Positions 50,455 to 62,734 of a stretch of DNA of 64,000 nucleotides are shown here, piece by piece. The stretch covers positions 2,041,001 through 2,105,000 of the forward strand of contig NW_027192673.1 in assembly GCF_949987515.2 (NCBI RefSeq), written 5' to 3'. The stretch is from Delphinus delphis. Taxonomy: Eukaryota; Chordata; Mammalia; Artiodactyla; Delphinidae. A program made the position numbers and the translations under genes. The notes below the pieces were generated by a model. That model searched no databases, was not told the origin of the DNA, and worked only from the letters and a program-made list of their open reading frames with translations. Position 1 is the stretch's first letter. Each line of letters opens with the position of its first letter.

Positions 50455-50524
50455 TTGGCCAAAAAGGGTGTATGCGTTCTTTTCTGTATATATTCAAGAA
50501 AAGGGCATACACTTTTTTAGCCAA
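50455..50524. repeat. Decayed palindrome of D1
   Basis: The arms still pair over GTGTATGC/GCATACAC and CTTTTCT/AGAAAAG with small bulges. Both arms differ from the canonical arms at matching sites in the first block. Confidence 0.8.
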
Positions 50525-52194
50525 CCAAACAGGTGGGCACTGGAAGTCAATACTACAAAAGATATCACTTCGCATCAGTCAGAAGAGCCATCCTCATAAA
50601 GCGTAAACAACAGAAATGCAGGACAGGGCAACGAGAAGAGGGAGCCCTGTGAGACTTATAGTGGAAATGTATATTGCCAACGGCCATTCTGGAGAAGTGT
50701 ATTGTGTTTACTAAAGCATCTAAAAAATGAGCTACAGAGCATAGGGCACTTGCACTCATGGGCGTATATCTTGGGAAAAACAAAAATCGAGAGGACACAG
50801 GCACCCCAATGTTTACCCCCTCTCTGTTTAAAAGATCCTCGACTAGGATATAACTTAAATGTCTCTGGAGGGAAAAAATGGATAGAGATGTGGTACTTAG
50901 GTAGAGTGGAATATTATTCAGCCTGGAAATCAATGAAATATGGCCAGTTGTAACAACTCCGGAGGAGTTACGTATGATCATTCTAAGTGACAGAATTCAA
51001 AAAGAAAAAGACACATATCATAAGATATCACTTAAAGGTGGAATCCAAAATGGCTACACATGAAATAAATTACAAAACAAAAACATAGTCAAATATGTAG
51101 AAAACACGCATAAGGCTGCTAAACGGGAAAGGTGGGGAGGGGTGAGGCATCATCCAGGAGGTTGAAATTAGCAAAGATACCATTCCAAATACCAAACTGA
51201 TAATCCACAAGGCCTACACGGTAGCTAAAAGAACTGCACTCAGCACACTCAAGTCACCGGAAAAGAATATATACGACTGGTAAGAATCTGAAAAAGAATT
51301 TATTGATGTCTCTCTGTACGTGAATCAAGTGGATGTACAGCAGCAAGAAACAGAGCTTTGAAAATCAGCTGTAACCAATATAGTAATAAATTGAAAAAAA
51401 TAAACGACAGAGAGACAGAGAAAACCTCTTACAACTTTTCCTCAGGGACGGTGATGCAACATGGATTGAACACATCTAGACCCACAGCAGGATGAGACAT
51501 AAGGCTGGAAACTGTTTGCGCTAAGAGAAATGTGAGGTTGGGTGAGGAAATGCACACCCTTTAAAGTAATACTACCTGGTACCCATTCAATGGGTCCCAA
51601 ATCTGCAGGTTCAAGGGATCTTCCTACAGCTAAAACATGCATGGAAAACCCAGAGGACTGTACACCATGTGATCGGGAGATGTGTCTATAATGCACCTCA
51701 TTTATCCTCTCCTGGTGCTCCTGTTCACCATTCCAGCCACGCTACTTAGAATCTCCCCACTTGGAGAATCAGCACATTTAAACTTCTGTTTCACACATTT
51801 TGCAAATTGTGAGGAGGATGAACGGGAAGAGGGGGAACCAATGAGAGAAGAGTTGTAGGGGTTTGGACGGGCACATATCACTCTAATTTCCCATTAAGAA
51901 TAAGAATTAAAGAAAGGCTCAGCCTGCCTCGCCGGAGCCAAAATAGGGCCTGAAGCAATCCTGCGGGTTTGAGGCCAGCTCACAAAAGAGCAACTTAAAA
52001 AATGGAGCTCAGGGTCACTGCAATTCACAAACCTGCAGAGTTATAAATGAAAACTAACGTCCAAAAATATGTTGAGGTAAGGCAAAGAAGAGGATCTGAA
52101 TGCAAGACAGAATTGCAAGAAACAGATTTCAAGAGATAGATTGGACTCGTCTTTAACGCACATGAAAAGCGGCAGAATTTCGACAATGATGCAG
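50455..52194 (+). repeat. Diverged ancestral-length monomer D1, 1,740 bp
   Basis: Full monomer by synteny of palindrome, L1-derived part and right part, but 1,740 bp long. It retains about 167 bp between the L1-derived part and the right part (about 51,357-51,523) that canonical units lack, including an AT-rich stretch resembling an L1 tail. Roughly a quarter diverged from the canonical unit. The palindrome (50,455-50,524) is imperfect. Confidence 0.9.
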
Positions 52195-52266
52195 TTGGCC
52201 CAAAAGGGCGTATGCGTTTTTTCCTGATTATATCCAGGAAAAAACGCATACGCACTTTATGGGCAA
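52195..52266. repeat. Palindrome of D2, conserved core
   Basis: The inner 19 bp of each arm (GCGTATGCGTTTTTTCCTG and its complement) are identical to the canonical arms, while the tips and the outermost bases have drifted. Confidence 0.85.
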
Positions 52267-53107
52267 CGAAGCAAGCAAGCAATGCAAATGTGCACAACAA
52301 AGAAGTCTCACTTCCCACCGGTCAAAAGGGCCATCCTAAAAAATTGTAAAAACCAGAAATGCAGGACAGGCCATGGAGAACAGGGAGCCTTTATACGCTG
52401 ATGGGCAGTGTGTGAACTGCTGAGAGCCACTCTGGAGAAGTGTATGGTGGTTCCTAAATCATCTAAAAAACAGAGCTACAGAGCATAGGACACTTCCAAT
52501 CATGGGAGTATATCTAGGGAAGTCTAAAAATCAACAAGACACAAGCACACCACAGTTTAGGGCTACTCTGTTTACAAGAACCTCAACTTCAGTACACCTT
52601 AAATATCCCAGGAAAGAGAACAATGGATAAAGAAGATGTGGTACTTATGTACAATGGAATATCTCTTCACCATGAAATCAATGTAATAAGGCTAGTAGAA
52701 GGATAAAGAGTGGATTTAGGTCCGATAATACTACTTGAAATAAGTCAAACAGAAAAAGAAACATATCATAAGATATCACTTATAGAGGGAGGGTAAATAT
52801 GGCTGCACAAGAAATGAATTACAGAACAGAACAGTGTCTCACATTTAGAAAACACACTTATGTCAGCTTAAGGGGAAAGGAGAGGTGGGGTGATGCATAA
52901 AACCAGAGTTTGAAATTAGCACAGATACCGTTCAATAAACCAAATAGGTATTAGACAAGATCTACACCTTGCTCAATGAACTGGCCTCAACACACCCTAT
53001 ACACCGCAGAGAAATATATCTGAGGAATAAGAATCTTAAAACCCATGTATTGATATATCTCCATAAGGGAATCAAGTGTGTGCAGAGCGGCACAAACACA
53101 GCAGTGA

Positions 53108-53274
53108 AAATGAGCTAAACCCCATTATAGAAATAAATTTTAAAAACAAAACGCTGAAACAATGAAAGAGAGAAAAATTCTTACAAAATTCGCTCAGGGG
53201 CTGTGATGCAACCTGGATTGACCACATATAAACCCACAGCTGGATAAGACATAAGGCTGGACACTTGGGGCTGA
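53108..53274 (+). repeat. Ancestral segment absent from canonical monomers
   Basis: In D2 this 167-bp segment lies between CAGCAGTGA and CAGGATTGG. In canonical units the same flanks are joined directly (CAGCAGTGATAGGATTGG). TGA occurs at both ends, so the loss could have used a 3-bp microhomology. D1 has the equivalent segment. Confidence 0.82.
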
Positions 53275-53944
53275 CAGGATTGGTGAGCTTTGGTGAGCAA
53301 CTGCCGAAAGTTTAATGCAATACTTCATGCTACTCAGTCCAAGGGTCCCAACACTCCAGGTTGAAGGGAATCTTCCTACAGCTAAACCATGCTTGGGAAA
53401 CCCAGCGACTGGTATACCATATGATCGGGAAAGGTTTCTAAAACGCACCTCATTTTTCCTCTCCTGGGGCTCCGGATCGACATTCCAGCCGCTTTACTAA
53501 CAACATCCCCACATGGAGTCAATGCCTTTAAGTTCTGGTATCGCACAGTCTGCAGTTAGTGCAGAGGATGAATGGGAATAGGGGGAACCAGTGAGAAACT
53601 AGCTGTAGCGGTTTCAATGGGCACATGTCACTCTAATATCACATCAGTAAGAAGAATTAACCAAAGGCACAGCAAGGTGCCCCAGAAGAAAAATAGGGTT
53701 TCAAGGAATCCTGTGGTTACGGGGCAAGACCACAAAAATAAGAGCTAAAAAATGGAGCTAAGGGCCACTGCAATTCAAAAACCTGCAGAGTTATAAAGGC
53801 CAACTATTTTTAAAAAATATATTTAGGTAAGGCTATGAAGAGGCATTGAAAGCAAGGCAGAACTGCAGGAAACCGATTTCAGGAGGTAGACTGGAATTGC
53901 ATTGAAAGCATAGGAAAAGAGGCAGAACGTCCACAATGATGCAC

Positions 53945-55524
53945 TTGGCCAAAAAGGGCGTATGCGTTTTTTCCTGAATATATTCAGGAAAAAACGCATA
54001 CGCCCTTTTTGGCCAACCAAGCAAGCTTGCAAAGGAAATCTGCACTACAATGAAGTCTCACTTCCCCCCGGTCAAAAGGGCCATCTGAAAAAAGTGTAAA
54101 ATCCAGAAAGGCAGGACAGGCCATGGAGAACTGGGAGCCTTGTTATACTGATGGGCGGGATGTAAATTGCCAACAGACACTCGGGAGAAGTGTATGGTGT
54201 TTCCTGAAACATCTAAAAAACAAAGCAACAGAGCCTAGGGCACTTCCACTTATGGTCCTATAGCTTAGGGAATTTAAAATCAAAAAGACACAGCCACCCC
54301 AAAGTTTCGAAAGGCTCTGTTTACAAGAACCTCGATTACAGTACAAGTTCAATATCACAGAAAGTGAAAAATGGATAAAGAACTTGTGGTACTTACGTAC
54401 AATGCAGTATCACTCAGCAATGAAATCTATGTCATCAGGCCCGTAGCAGCATAATGAGTGGATTCAGGTACGATGATTCTAACTGAAATAAGTCACACAG
54501 AAAAAGAAACATCATAAGATATCACTAATACACGGAATGTAAACTTGGCTACACAGGAACTGAATTCCAAAACAGAACAGGTTCTCAAATTTAGAAAACC
54601 AACTTATGCTTGCTTAAGGGGAAAGGTGAGTTGGTTTGCTGCATAAAACCAGAGATTGAAATGAGCACAGATAAAGTTCCTTAAGCCAAATATGGAATAG
54701 ACAAGAGCTACTCCTTGCTCAACGAAATGGACTCAACACCGCATATTAAACGCCTAAGAATGTACCTGACTAGTAAGTATCTTAAAACCTATGGATTGCT
54801 ATGTCTCCGAAAGAGAATCAAGCATGTGTACAGGGTCATAAACGCAGCAGTGGTAGGATTGGAGAGGTTTGGTGAGCAAATGAAGACCCTTTGAAGTCAT
54901 ATTGCATGGTACCCATTCCACGGGTTTCAACTACCCACGTTTTAGGTATTCTTCCTTCAGCTAAAACATGCATGTGGAACCCAGAGTATGATCAACCATG
55001 TGATCGGTAGACGTGTTCAAATATGTCTCAGTTTTCCTCCCCTGGTACTCGGGTGCAACATTCCAGACGCTTTACTAACACTCTCCCCACTTAGAGAGTC
55101 AGCGCCTTTAACCTCCTGTTTGGCACAGTTTGCAATTTCTGTGGAAGATGAACAGGAATAGCGAGAACCAATGAGAGGCTAGCTGGAGGTGTCTGGACGG
55201 GCAAATTTAACTCTCATTTCCCACCAGGAAGAGGAAATAACCAAAGGCTCAGCGTGCCGTGCCGGAACCAGACTAGGGCCTGAAGCCATCCTGCGGTGTT
55301 GCGGCCAGCTCAAAAGAAAGCGAGTTGAAGAAAGGAACTCAGGGGCACTGTAATTCACAAACCTGCAGAGTTATAAATGACAGCTATCGTCCAAAAATAT
55401 ACTGAAGTAAGGCTGCCAAGAGGACTTGAAAGCGGGGCAGAATTGCAGGAAACCAATTTCAGGAGGTAGACTGGAATTGCATTGAAAGCATAGGAAAAGA
55501 GGCAGAACGTCCACAATGATGCAC
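53945..55524 (+). repeat. Satellite monomer V1, 1,580 bp
   Basis: Subfamily A. First complete canonical unit after the junction. Private variants AAGTTTCGAAAGG, TCGATTACAG, TTGGTTTGC. It resembles U25 no more closely than other A units. Confidence 0.95.
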
Positions 55525-57105
55525 TTGGCCAAAAAGGGCGTATGCGTTTTTTCCTGAATATATTCAGGAAAAAACGCATACGCCCTTTTTGGCCAACCAA
55601 GCAAGCTTGCAAAGGAAATCTGCACTACAATGAAGTCTCACTTCCCCCCGGTCAAAAGGGCCATCTGAAAAAAGTGTAAAATCCAGAAAGGCAGGACAGG
55701 CCATGGAGAACTGGGAGCCTTGTTATGCTGATGGGCGGGATGAAAATTGCCAACAGACACTTGAGAGAAGTGTATGGTGTTTCCTGAAACATCTAAAAAA
55801 CAAAGCAACAGAGCCTAGGGCACTGCCACTTATGGTCCTATAGCTTAGGGAAATTAAAATCAAAAAGACACAGCCACCCCAAAGTTTGGGACGCCTCTGT
55901 TTACAAGAACCTCGTTTACAGTACAAGTTCAACATCGCAGAAAGTGAAAAATGGATAAAGAAGTTGTGGTATTTACTTACAAAGCAATATCACACAGCAA
56001 TGAAATCTGTGTCATCAGGCCCTTAGCAACACAATGAGTGGATTCAGGTATGATGATTCTAACTGAAATAAGTCACACAGAAAAAGAAACATCATAAGAT
56101 ATCAGTAATACACGGAATGGAAACTTGGCTACACAGGAACTGAATTACAGAACAGAACAGGGTCTCAAATTTAGAAAACCAACTTATGCTTGCTTAAGGG
56201 GAAAGGTGAGTTGGTTTGCTGCATAAAACCAGAGATTGAAATGAGCACAGATAAAGTTCCTTAAGCCAAATATGGAATAGACAAGAGCTACTCCTTGCTC
56301 AACGAAATGGACTCCACACCCCATATTAAACGCCTAAGAATATACCTGACTAGTAAGTATCTTAAAACCTATGGATTGCTATGTCTCCAAAAGAGAATCA
56401 AGCGTGTGTACAAGGGTCATAAACGCAGCAGTGACAGGACTGGAGAGATTCGGTGAGCAAATGAAGACCCATTGAAGTCATAATGCATGGTACCCATTCC
56501 ACGGGTTTCAAGTACCCAGGTTTAAGGTATTCTTCCTTCAGCTAAAACATGCATGTGGAACCTAGAGTATGATCAAGCATGTGAATGGGAGACGTGTTCA
56601 AATATGTCTCAGTTTTCGTACCCTGGTACTCGGGTGCAACATTCCAGACGCTTTACTAACACTCTCCCAACTTGGAGAGTCAGTCCCTTTAACCTCCTGT
56701 TTGCCCCAGTTTGCAATTTCTGCGGAAGATGAACAGGAATAGCGAGAACCAATGAGAGGCTAGCTGGAGGTGTCTGGACGGGCAAATTTAACTCTCATTT
56801 CCCACCAGGAAGAGGAATTAACCACAGGCTCAGCTTGCCGGGCCAGAACCAGATTAGGGCCTGAAGCCATCCTGCGGTGTTGCGTCCAGGTCACAAGAAA
56901 GCGAGTTGAAGAAAGGAGCTCAGGGGCACTGTAATTTACAAACCTGCAGAGTTATAAATGACAGCTATCGTCCAAAAATATACTGAAGTAAGGCTGCCAA
57001 GAGGACTTGAAAGCGGGGCAGAATTGCAGGAAACCGATTTCAGGAGGTAGACTGGAATTGCATTGAAAGCATAGGAAAAGAGGCAGAACGTCCACAATGA
57101 TGCAC
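55525..57105 (+). repeat. Satellite monomer V2, 1,581 bp
   Basis: Subfamily B. Duplicate of U26 from about 55,749 onward, with about a dozen differences that I could see over the unit. Confidence 0.95.
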
Positions 57106-58683
57106 TTGGCCAAAAAGGGCGTATGCGTTTTTTCCTGAATATATTCAGGAAAAAACGCATACGCCCTTTTTGGCCAACCAAGCAAGCTTGCAAAGGAAAT
57201 CTGCACTACAATGAAGTCTCACTTCCCCCCGGTCAAAAGGGCCATCTGAAAAAAGTGTAAAATCCAGAAAGGCAACAGGCCATGGAGAACTGGGAGCCTT
57301 GTTATGCTGATGGGCGGGATGTAAATTGCCAACAGACACTCGGGAGAAGTGTATGGTGTTTCCTGAAACATCTAAAAAACAAAGCAACGGAGCCTAGGGC
57401 ACTTCCACTTATGGTCCTATAGCTTAGGGAAATTAAAATCAAAAAGACACAGCCACCTCAAAGTTTGGGACGCCTCTGTTTACAAGAACCTCGTTTACCG
57501 TACAAGTTCAATATCACAGAAAGTGAAAAATGGATAAAGAACTTGTGGTACTTACGTACAATGCAGTATCACTCAGCAATGAAATCTATGTCATCAGGCC
57601 CGTAGCAGCATAATAAGTGGATTCAGGTACGATGATTCTAACTGAAATAAGTCACACAGAAAAAGAAACATCATAAGATATCACTAATACACGGAATGTA
57701 AACTTGGCTACACAGGAACTGATTTCCAAAACAGAACAGGGTCTCAAATTTAGAAAACCAACCTATGCTTGCTTAAGGGGAAAGGTGAGTTGGGGTGCTG
57801 CATAAAACCAGAGATTGAAATGAGCACAGATAAAGTTCCTTAAGCCAAATATGGAATAGACAAGAGCTACTCCTTGCTCAACGAAATGGACTCAACACCG
57901 CATATTAAACGCCTAAGAATGTACCTGACTAGTAAGTATCTTAAAACCTATGGATTGCTATGTCTCTGAAAGAGAATCAAGCATGTGTACAGGGGCATAA
58001 ACGCAGCAGTGATAGGATTGGAGAGGTTCGGTGAGCAAATGAAGACCCATTGAAGTCATATTGCATGGTACCCATTCCACGGGTTTCAACTACCCAGGTT
58101 TAAGGTATTCTTCCTTCAGCTAAAACATGCATGTGGAACCTAGAGTATGATCAACCATGTGATCGGTAGACGTGTTCAAATATGTCTCAGGTTTCCTCCC
58201 CTGGTACTCGGGTGCAACATTCCAGACGCTTTACTAACACTCTCCCCACTTGGAGAGTTAGCGCCTTTAACCTCCTGTTTGACACAGTTTGCAATTTCTG
58301 CGGAAGATGAACAGGAATAGGGAGAACCAATGAGAGACTAGCTGGAGGTGTCTGAACGGACAAATTTAACTCTCATTTCCCACTAGGAAGAGGAATTAAC
58401 CAAAGGCTCAGCGTGCCATGCCGGAAACAGATTAGGGCCTGAAGCCATCCTGCGGTGTTGCGGCCAGCTCACAAGAAAGTGAGTTGAAGAAAGGAGCTCA
58501 GGGGCTCTGTAATTCACAAACCTGCAGAGTTATAAATGACAGCTATCGTCCAAAAATATACTGAAGTAAGGCTGCCAAGAGGACTTGAAAGCGGGGCAGA
58601 ATTGCAGGATACCGATTTCAGGAGGTAGACTGGAATTGCATTGAAAGCATAGGAAAAGAGGCAGAACGTCCACAATGATGCAC
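57106..58683 (+). repeat. Satellite monomer V3, 1,578 bp
   Basis: Subfamily A. Duplicate of U27, with about seven differences seen. Confidence 0.95.
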
Positions 58684-59477
58684 TTGGCCAAAAAGGGCGT
58701 ATGCGTTTTTTCCTGAATATATTCAGGAAAAAACGCATACGCCCTTTTTGGCCAACCAAGCAAGCTTGCAAAGGAAATCTGCACTACAATGAAGTCTCAC
58801 TTCCCCCCGGTCAAAAGGGCCATCAGAATAAAGTGTAAAATCCAGAAAGGCAGGACAGGCCATGGAGAACTGGGAGCCTTGTTATGCTGATGGGCGGGAT
58901 GTAAATTGCCAACAGACACTCGGGAGAAGTGTATGGTGTTTCCTGAAACATCTAAAAAACAAAGCAACAGAGCCTAGGGCACTTCCACTTATGGTCCTAT
59001 AGCTTAGGGAAATTAATATCAAAAAGACACAGCAACCCCAAAATTTGGGACGGCTCTTATTACAGGAATCTCTTCTACGGCACAAGTTAAATATCCCAGA
59101 GAGCAAATAATGGATAAAGAAGTTGCGGTACTTCTGTACAACAGAATACCACTCAGCAATGAAATCTATGTCACCAGGCCCGTACCAGCATAATGAGTGG
59201 ATTGAGGCACGATGATTCTAAGTGAAATAAGTCACACAGAAAAAGAAACATCATAAGGTATCACTAATACACGGAATGTGAACTTGGCTACACATGAACT
59301 GAATTACAAAACAGAACAGGGTCTCAAGTTTAGAAAACCAACTTATGCCTGCTTAAGGGGGAAGGTGAGTTGGGGTGCTGCATAAAAGCAGAGTTTGAAA
59401 TTAGCACAGATACCGTTCCATAAGCCAAATATGTAATAGACAAGAGCTACCTCTTGCTCAACGAAATGGATTCAACA
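58684..59477 (+). repeat. Truncated edge monomer V4
   Basis: Duplicate of the edge monomer at 43,910, truncated at the identical base. Only a few differences seen (for example GTTCCATAAG against GTTTTATAAG). Confidence 0.92.
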
Positions 59478-60189
59478 ATGAGGTATCACCTCACACCTGG
59501 TAGAATAGGCATCATTGAAAATCTACAAACAAAAAATGCTGGAAAGGGTGTGGAGAAAAGGAACCCTCTTCCACTATTGTTGGGAATATAAATTGATACA
59601 GTCATTATGGAGAACAATATGGAATTTCTTAAGAAACTAACAATAGAATTACCATATGATACAGCAATCCCAGTACTGGACATATACCCAGACAAAACCA
59701 TAAATCAAAAAGAGTCATTCACCGCAATGTTCATTGCATCACTATTTACAATATCGAGGTAATGGAAGCAACCTAAATGCCCACAGACAGACGAATGCAT
59801 AAAGCTGTGGTACATATATAAAATGGAATATTACTAAGCCATGAAAAGGAATGAAATTGGGTCATTTGTAGAGACGTCGATGGATCTAGAGACTGTCATA
59901 CAGAGTGAAGTAAGTCAGAAAGAGAAAAACAAATCTTGTATATTCATGCATATATGTGGAACCTAGAAAAACTGTACAGATTAACCATTTTGCAAGGCAT
60001 AAATAGAGCAACAGATGTAGACAACAAACGTATGGACAACAAGGGGGGAAAGCTGTTGGGGGGGTGGTGGTGGGAGGAGTTGAGAGACTGGGATTGGCAT
60101 GTATACATTTATATGTATAAAATAGATAACCAATAAGAACCTGCTGTATAAAAATATAAAATAAAATTCAAAATTAAAAAGAAGTAAAA
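59478..60189 (+). mobile_element. L1 fragment, duplicate copy
   Basis: Copy of the fragment at 44,704-45,415, with the same stops, frameshifts and tail, so it was duplicated after decay. Confidence 0.88.
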
Positions 60190-61666
60190 TTTAAAAAATA
60201 AAACAGAAAAAACAATTATTCCCTGCACATACATGTATTTATATGAATAAATTATTTCCATGCTTATATCTGTAAATACAAAAAAGAGGAATAAAATCTA
60301 CCTTGAACCAAAAACGAAAAAGAGAAAAAAAACACAGAACCCACCAGTTACACAGAGGAAAACCGTATCAGGGCACTTGCTCCAGTTGTAAACAATTCTG
60401 AAGTTGGTCAGTGGTGGGGAATCGTCTCCCATTCAGCCAGCAGCCCCCACGCAACAAGCGTCCTCATTGCAAAGCTGGGGCACCGTGCCGAGACATCTGT
60501 GAGTAAACGTGAGCTGAGCCCCAGGCCAGTTGCTGCTGAACTATTCCCACCCGTCCCAGGTAAAACACCTGAATATATACAAGGACTTGAAAGCCTAGAG
60601 GAAGGGCCATAGAGCCACACGAGTGACAGCATGCCGGCCGACTTGGTGCCTGCAGGCCAGCCAGGATGGTCCTGGCCCTGGGTGCTCTTCTGGAAGATTT
60701 CCATTTCCCTGCCTGAGATACCCGTCCTGTCCCTGCCCCCACTGCTTTTTTCCTTCCTCACCTCTGCCCAGGGAGAAATTCCAGCAGCAGGTATGGGTGA
60801 CACATCCTCTTCTTTAGCAGGTGGCAGCCTGGCAACTGCTGCAGAAAGTCCAGCAGAGCCCCACTCACACTGGGCCACCCACAAAGCCGTGGCCTCTCAC
60901 TCCCTCCCACCAGCCCAGCCCCGAGACTGCTGACAGGGCAGAGAAAATGGCGTCAGGCACGGCTGCAGGGGCTCTTGCTGCCTGGAGTGGTATTTATATT
61001 GATCTCAACCCAGGCACACCTGGGGAGGGCTGGCCGGCACGGTAAGGCTGCCCAGGTCAGCCAATCATCACCCCTCAGGGGCTCACAGTTGCAGAAAATG
61101 GAACTTGCTGAACCGGCCAGGTCCAAGGAACAGGTGTGGGCTCCTGAGAGTCAGGATAGACAAGGGGCTGCAGCTTTGGCTTGTTTTCTAATCATTTTAT
61201 CTGGCCCATGAGTGGGAGACAACTTCAAGAAAACCCTCTCCTAATGAGAGGAACCCAGGAGTCAGGGAGAGGAGGGGTGGGTGGTGGTTGGAGACAGAGG
61301 CCTGGTGCCCCGGGTGCAGTGGAAGTCTCTGGAAGACCAGGTGGAGGGAGGCCTCACAAAGTGATGCCCAGGGTCACAGACCTGTCGCAGCTGCTGTTTG
61401 TTAGTTCAAGTCCTGCTCTGAGGTGCTCTGTGTCAGCTCTGAGCGACAGGTGAGCTGGGGGTGCTCTGCAATGAGGGCTATGTGCACGGTTCCTGTGTGC
61501 CCAGCCCTGCCACGGTACCCGCAAGGGTAGCTCTGTATCCTGGGAGGGGCCTGACCACGAGAGCCCTGTGGGCTGGGGTGGGGGTGGGGTACCTGCCCAG
61601 GTGAGCTCCATATTCTGGGATTGGTCTGACCACGAGAGCCCCATGGGCCACTGGGGACCTGGTAAA
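60190..61666. other. Duplicate of the unassigned A/T-rich and GC-rich segments
   Basis: Copy of 45,416-46,892, including the candidate minus-strand promoter (60,944-61,065) and the 74-bp tandem pair (61,514-61,656). One change lies in the tandem pair (61,567, C to T) and one at 60,493 (G to A). Confidence 0.6.
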
Positions 61667-62734
61667 GGATGTCAGGACAGTCAGTGAAGCCACCGAGGAT
61701 ATACCTCCAGTTGCTCCTAATTCCTACACCCTGCTGGTCATTCTACCAACCACCAGGACATGGTATTCTGTATTAGTCTTCAATGATGCCTTCTTTTGTA
61801 TTCCATTAGTCCCAGAGTCACAAGAAATTTTGGCTTGTGAGTGGCAGGACTCAACATACAACTAAAACAATACTTCCGGGCCGTCTGGCCCCAAGGGTGC
61901 AAAAATTCCCACACCATCTTTGGGGAAAGCTTAGCTAAAGACCTAAAAGTTCTACCTCTGGAAAAGGAAACCCTCCTTCAATATGCAGACGACATTCTGA
62001 TCACCAGCCCTACTAAGGAGGCCTCTGAACTACCAAGCCAATAAAGGATAGAAGTTGTCCAAGAAAAAGCTCAAATATCACAGACTGCGGTGACCTGCCT
62101 GGGCTTCATTCTCACAGAAGGTCAGAGAAGCCCATCCCAGGAAAGGGAAGAAACCATTTTCAGCCTTACCCCTTTCTAAAACTAGAAGACAGCTTAGGGG
62201 TTCCTGGGGAGGCCAGGGTTTGCTGCTTCTGGATCCCTAACTACAGTCTACTAGCTGGGCCTCTATATGAAACACTGAAAGGAAAAGATGATGATCCTTT
62301 TGAATAGAATCCAGAAGTGGCCTTTCAAGAATGGAAAGAGCAGTCAATTCAGACCCTTGCCCTGGAACTCCCTAATTTAGCTAAACCCTTTGACCTTTAC
62401 ATTCCCGGTGAAAGGTGAATCGCCATTGGAGAATTAGTGCAAAAACTGGGACCACTTGAAATGGAACAATGCAAGAATGCCATCCAGGTAGGATAAACTA
62501 CGGTCACTAAGGGGCTTGGCCCACTGCCACATCTGGCCAAGATACTGGCGGTATCTAAAAACCTGGAAATCAGCAGCCCAAAAGGCCACCTCCCTCCTAA
62601 GGGAAAAGGACCCCACGTGGTGATCCTAACCACCAACCATGCCCTGAAGTTGCAGGGTTCGCTCCGTGGGCACACCGACCTCGAGTGAGGAGGCCCTCCA
62701 ACTCCAACATCCAGAGAGATAACCGGGGGCAACA
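61667..62734 (+). pseudogene. Class I ERV pol remnant, duplicate copy
   Basis: Same broken structure as the copy at 46,893-47,960. The YADD box is at 61,982-61,993. Shared stops and deletions show that the copy arose by segmental duplication, not by a second integration. Confidence 0.78.

Larger units (their letters stand above)
52195..53867 (+). repeat. Diverged ancestral-length monomer D2 (1,750-bp spacing)
   Basis: The next palindrome is 1,750 bp away. The extra segment is at 53,108-53,274. Divergence from canonical units is nearly a fifth in the right part. At about 53,868 the sequence changes abruptly to canonical satellite, in register. Confidence 0.9.
53868..59477 (+). repeat. Satellite array, block 2 (canonical)
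   Basis: Four canonical palindromes at 53,945, 55,525, 57,106 and 58,684, all perfect 72 bp. The block starts in register with the diverged unit D2 and ends at the same edge monomer as block 1. Confidence 0.95.

Noticed and set aside
1..59477. CRISPR-like array because of evenly spaced palindromes
   Set aside because: Spacing is about 1.5 kb of conserved sequence, not short unique spacers, and the genome is mammalian.
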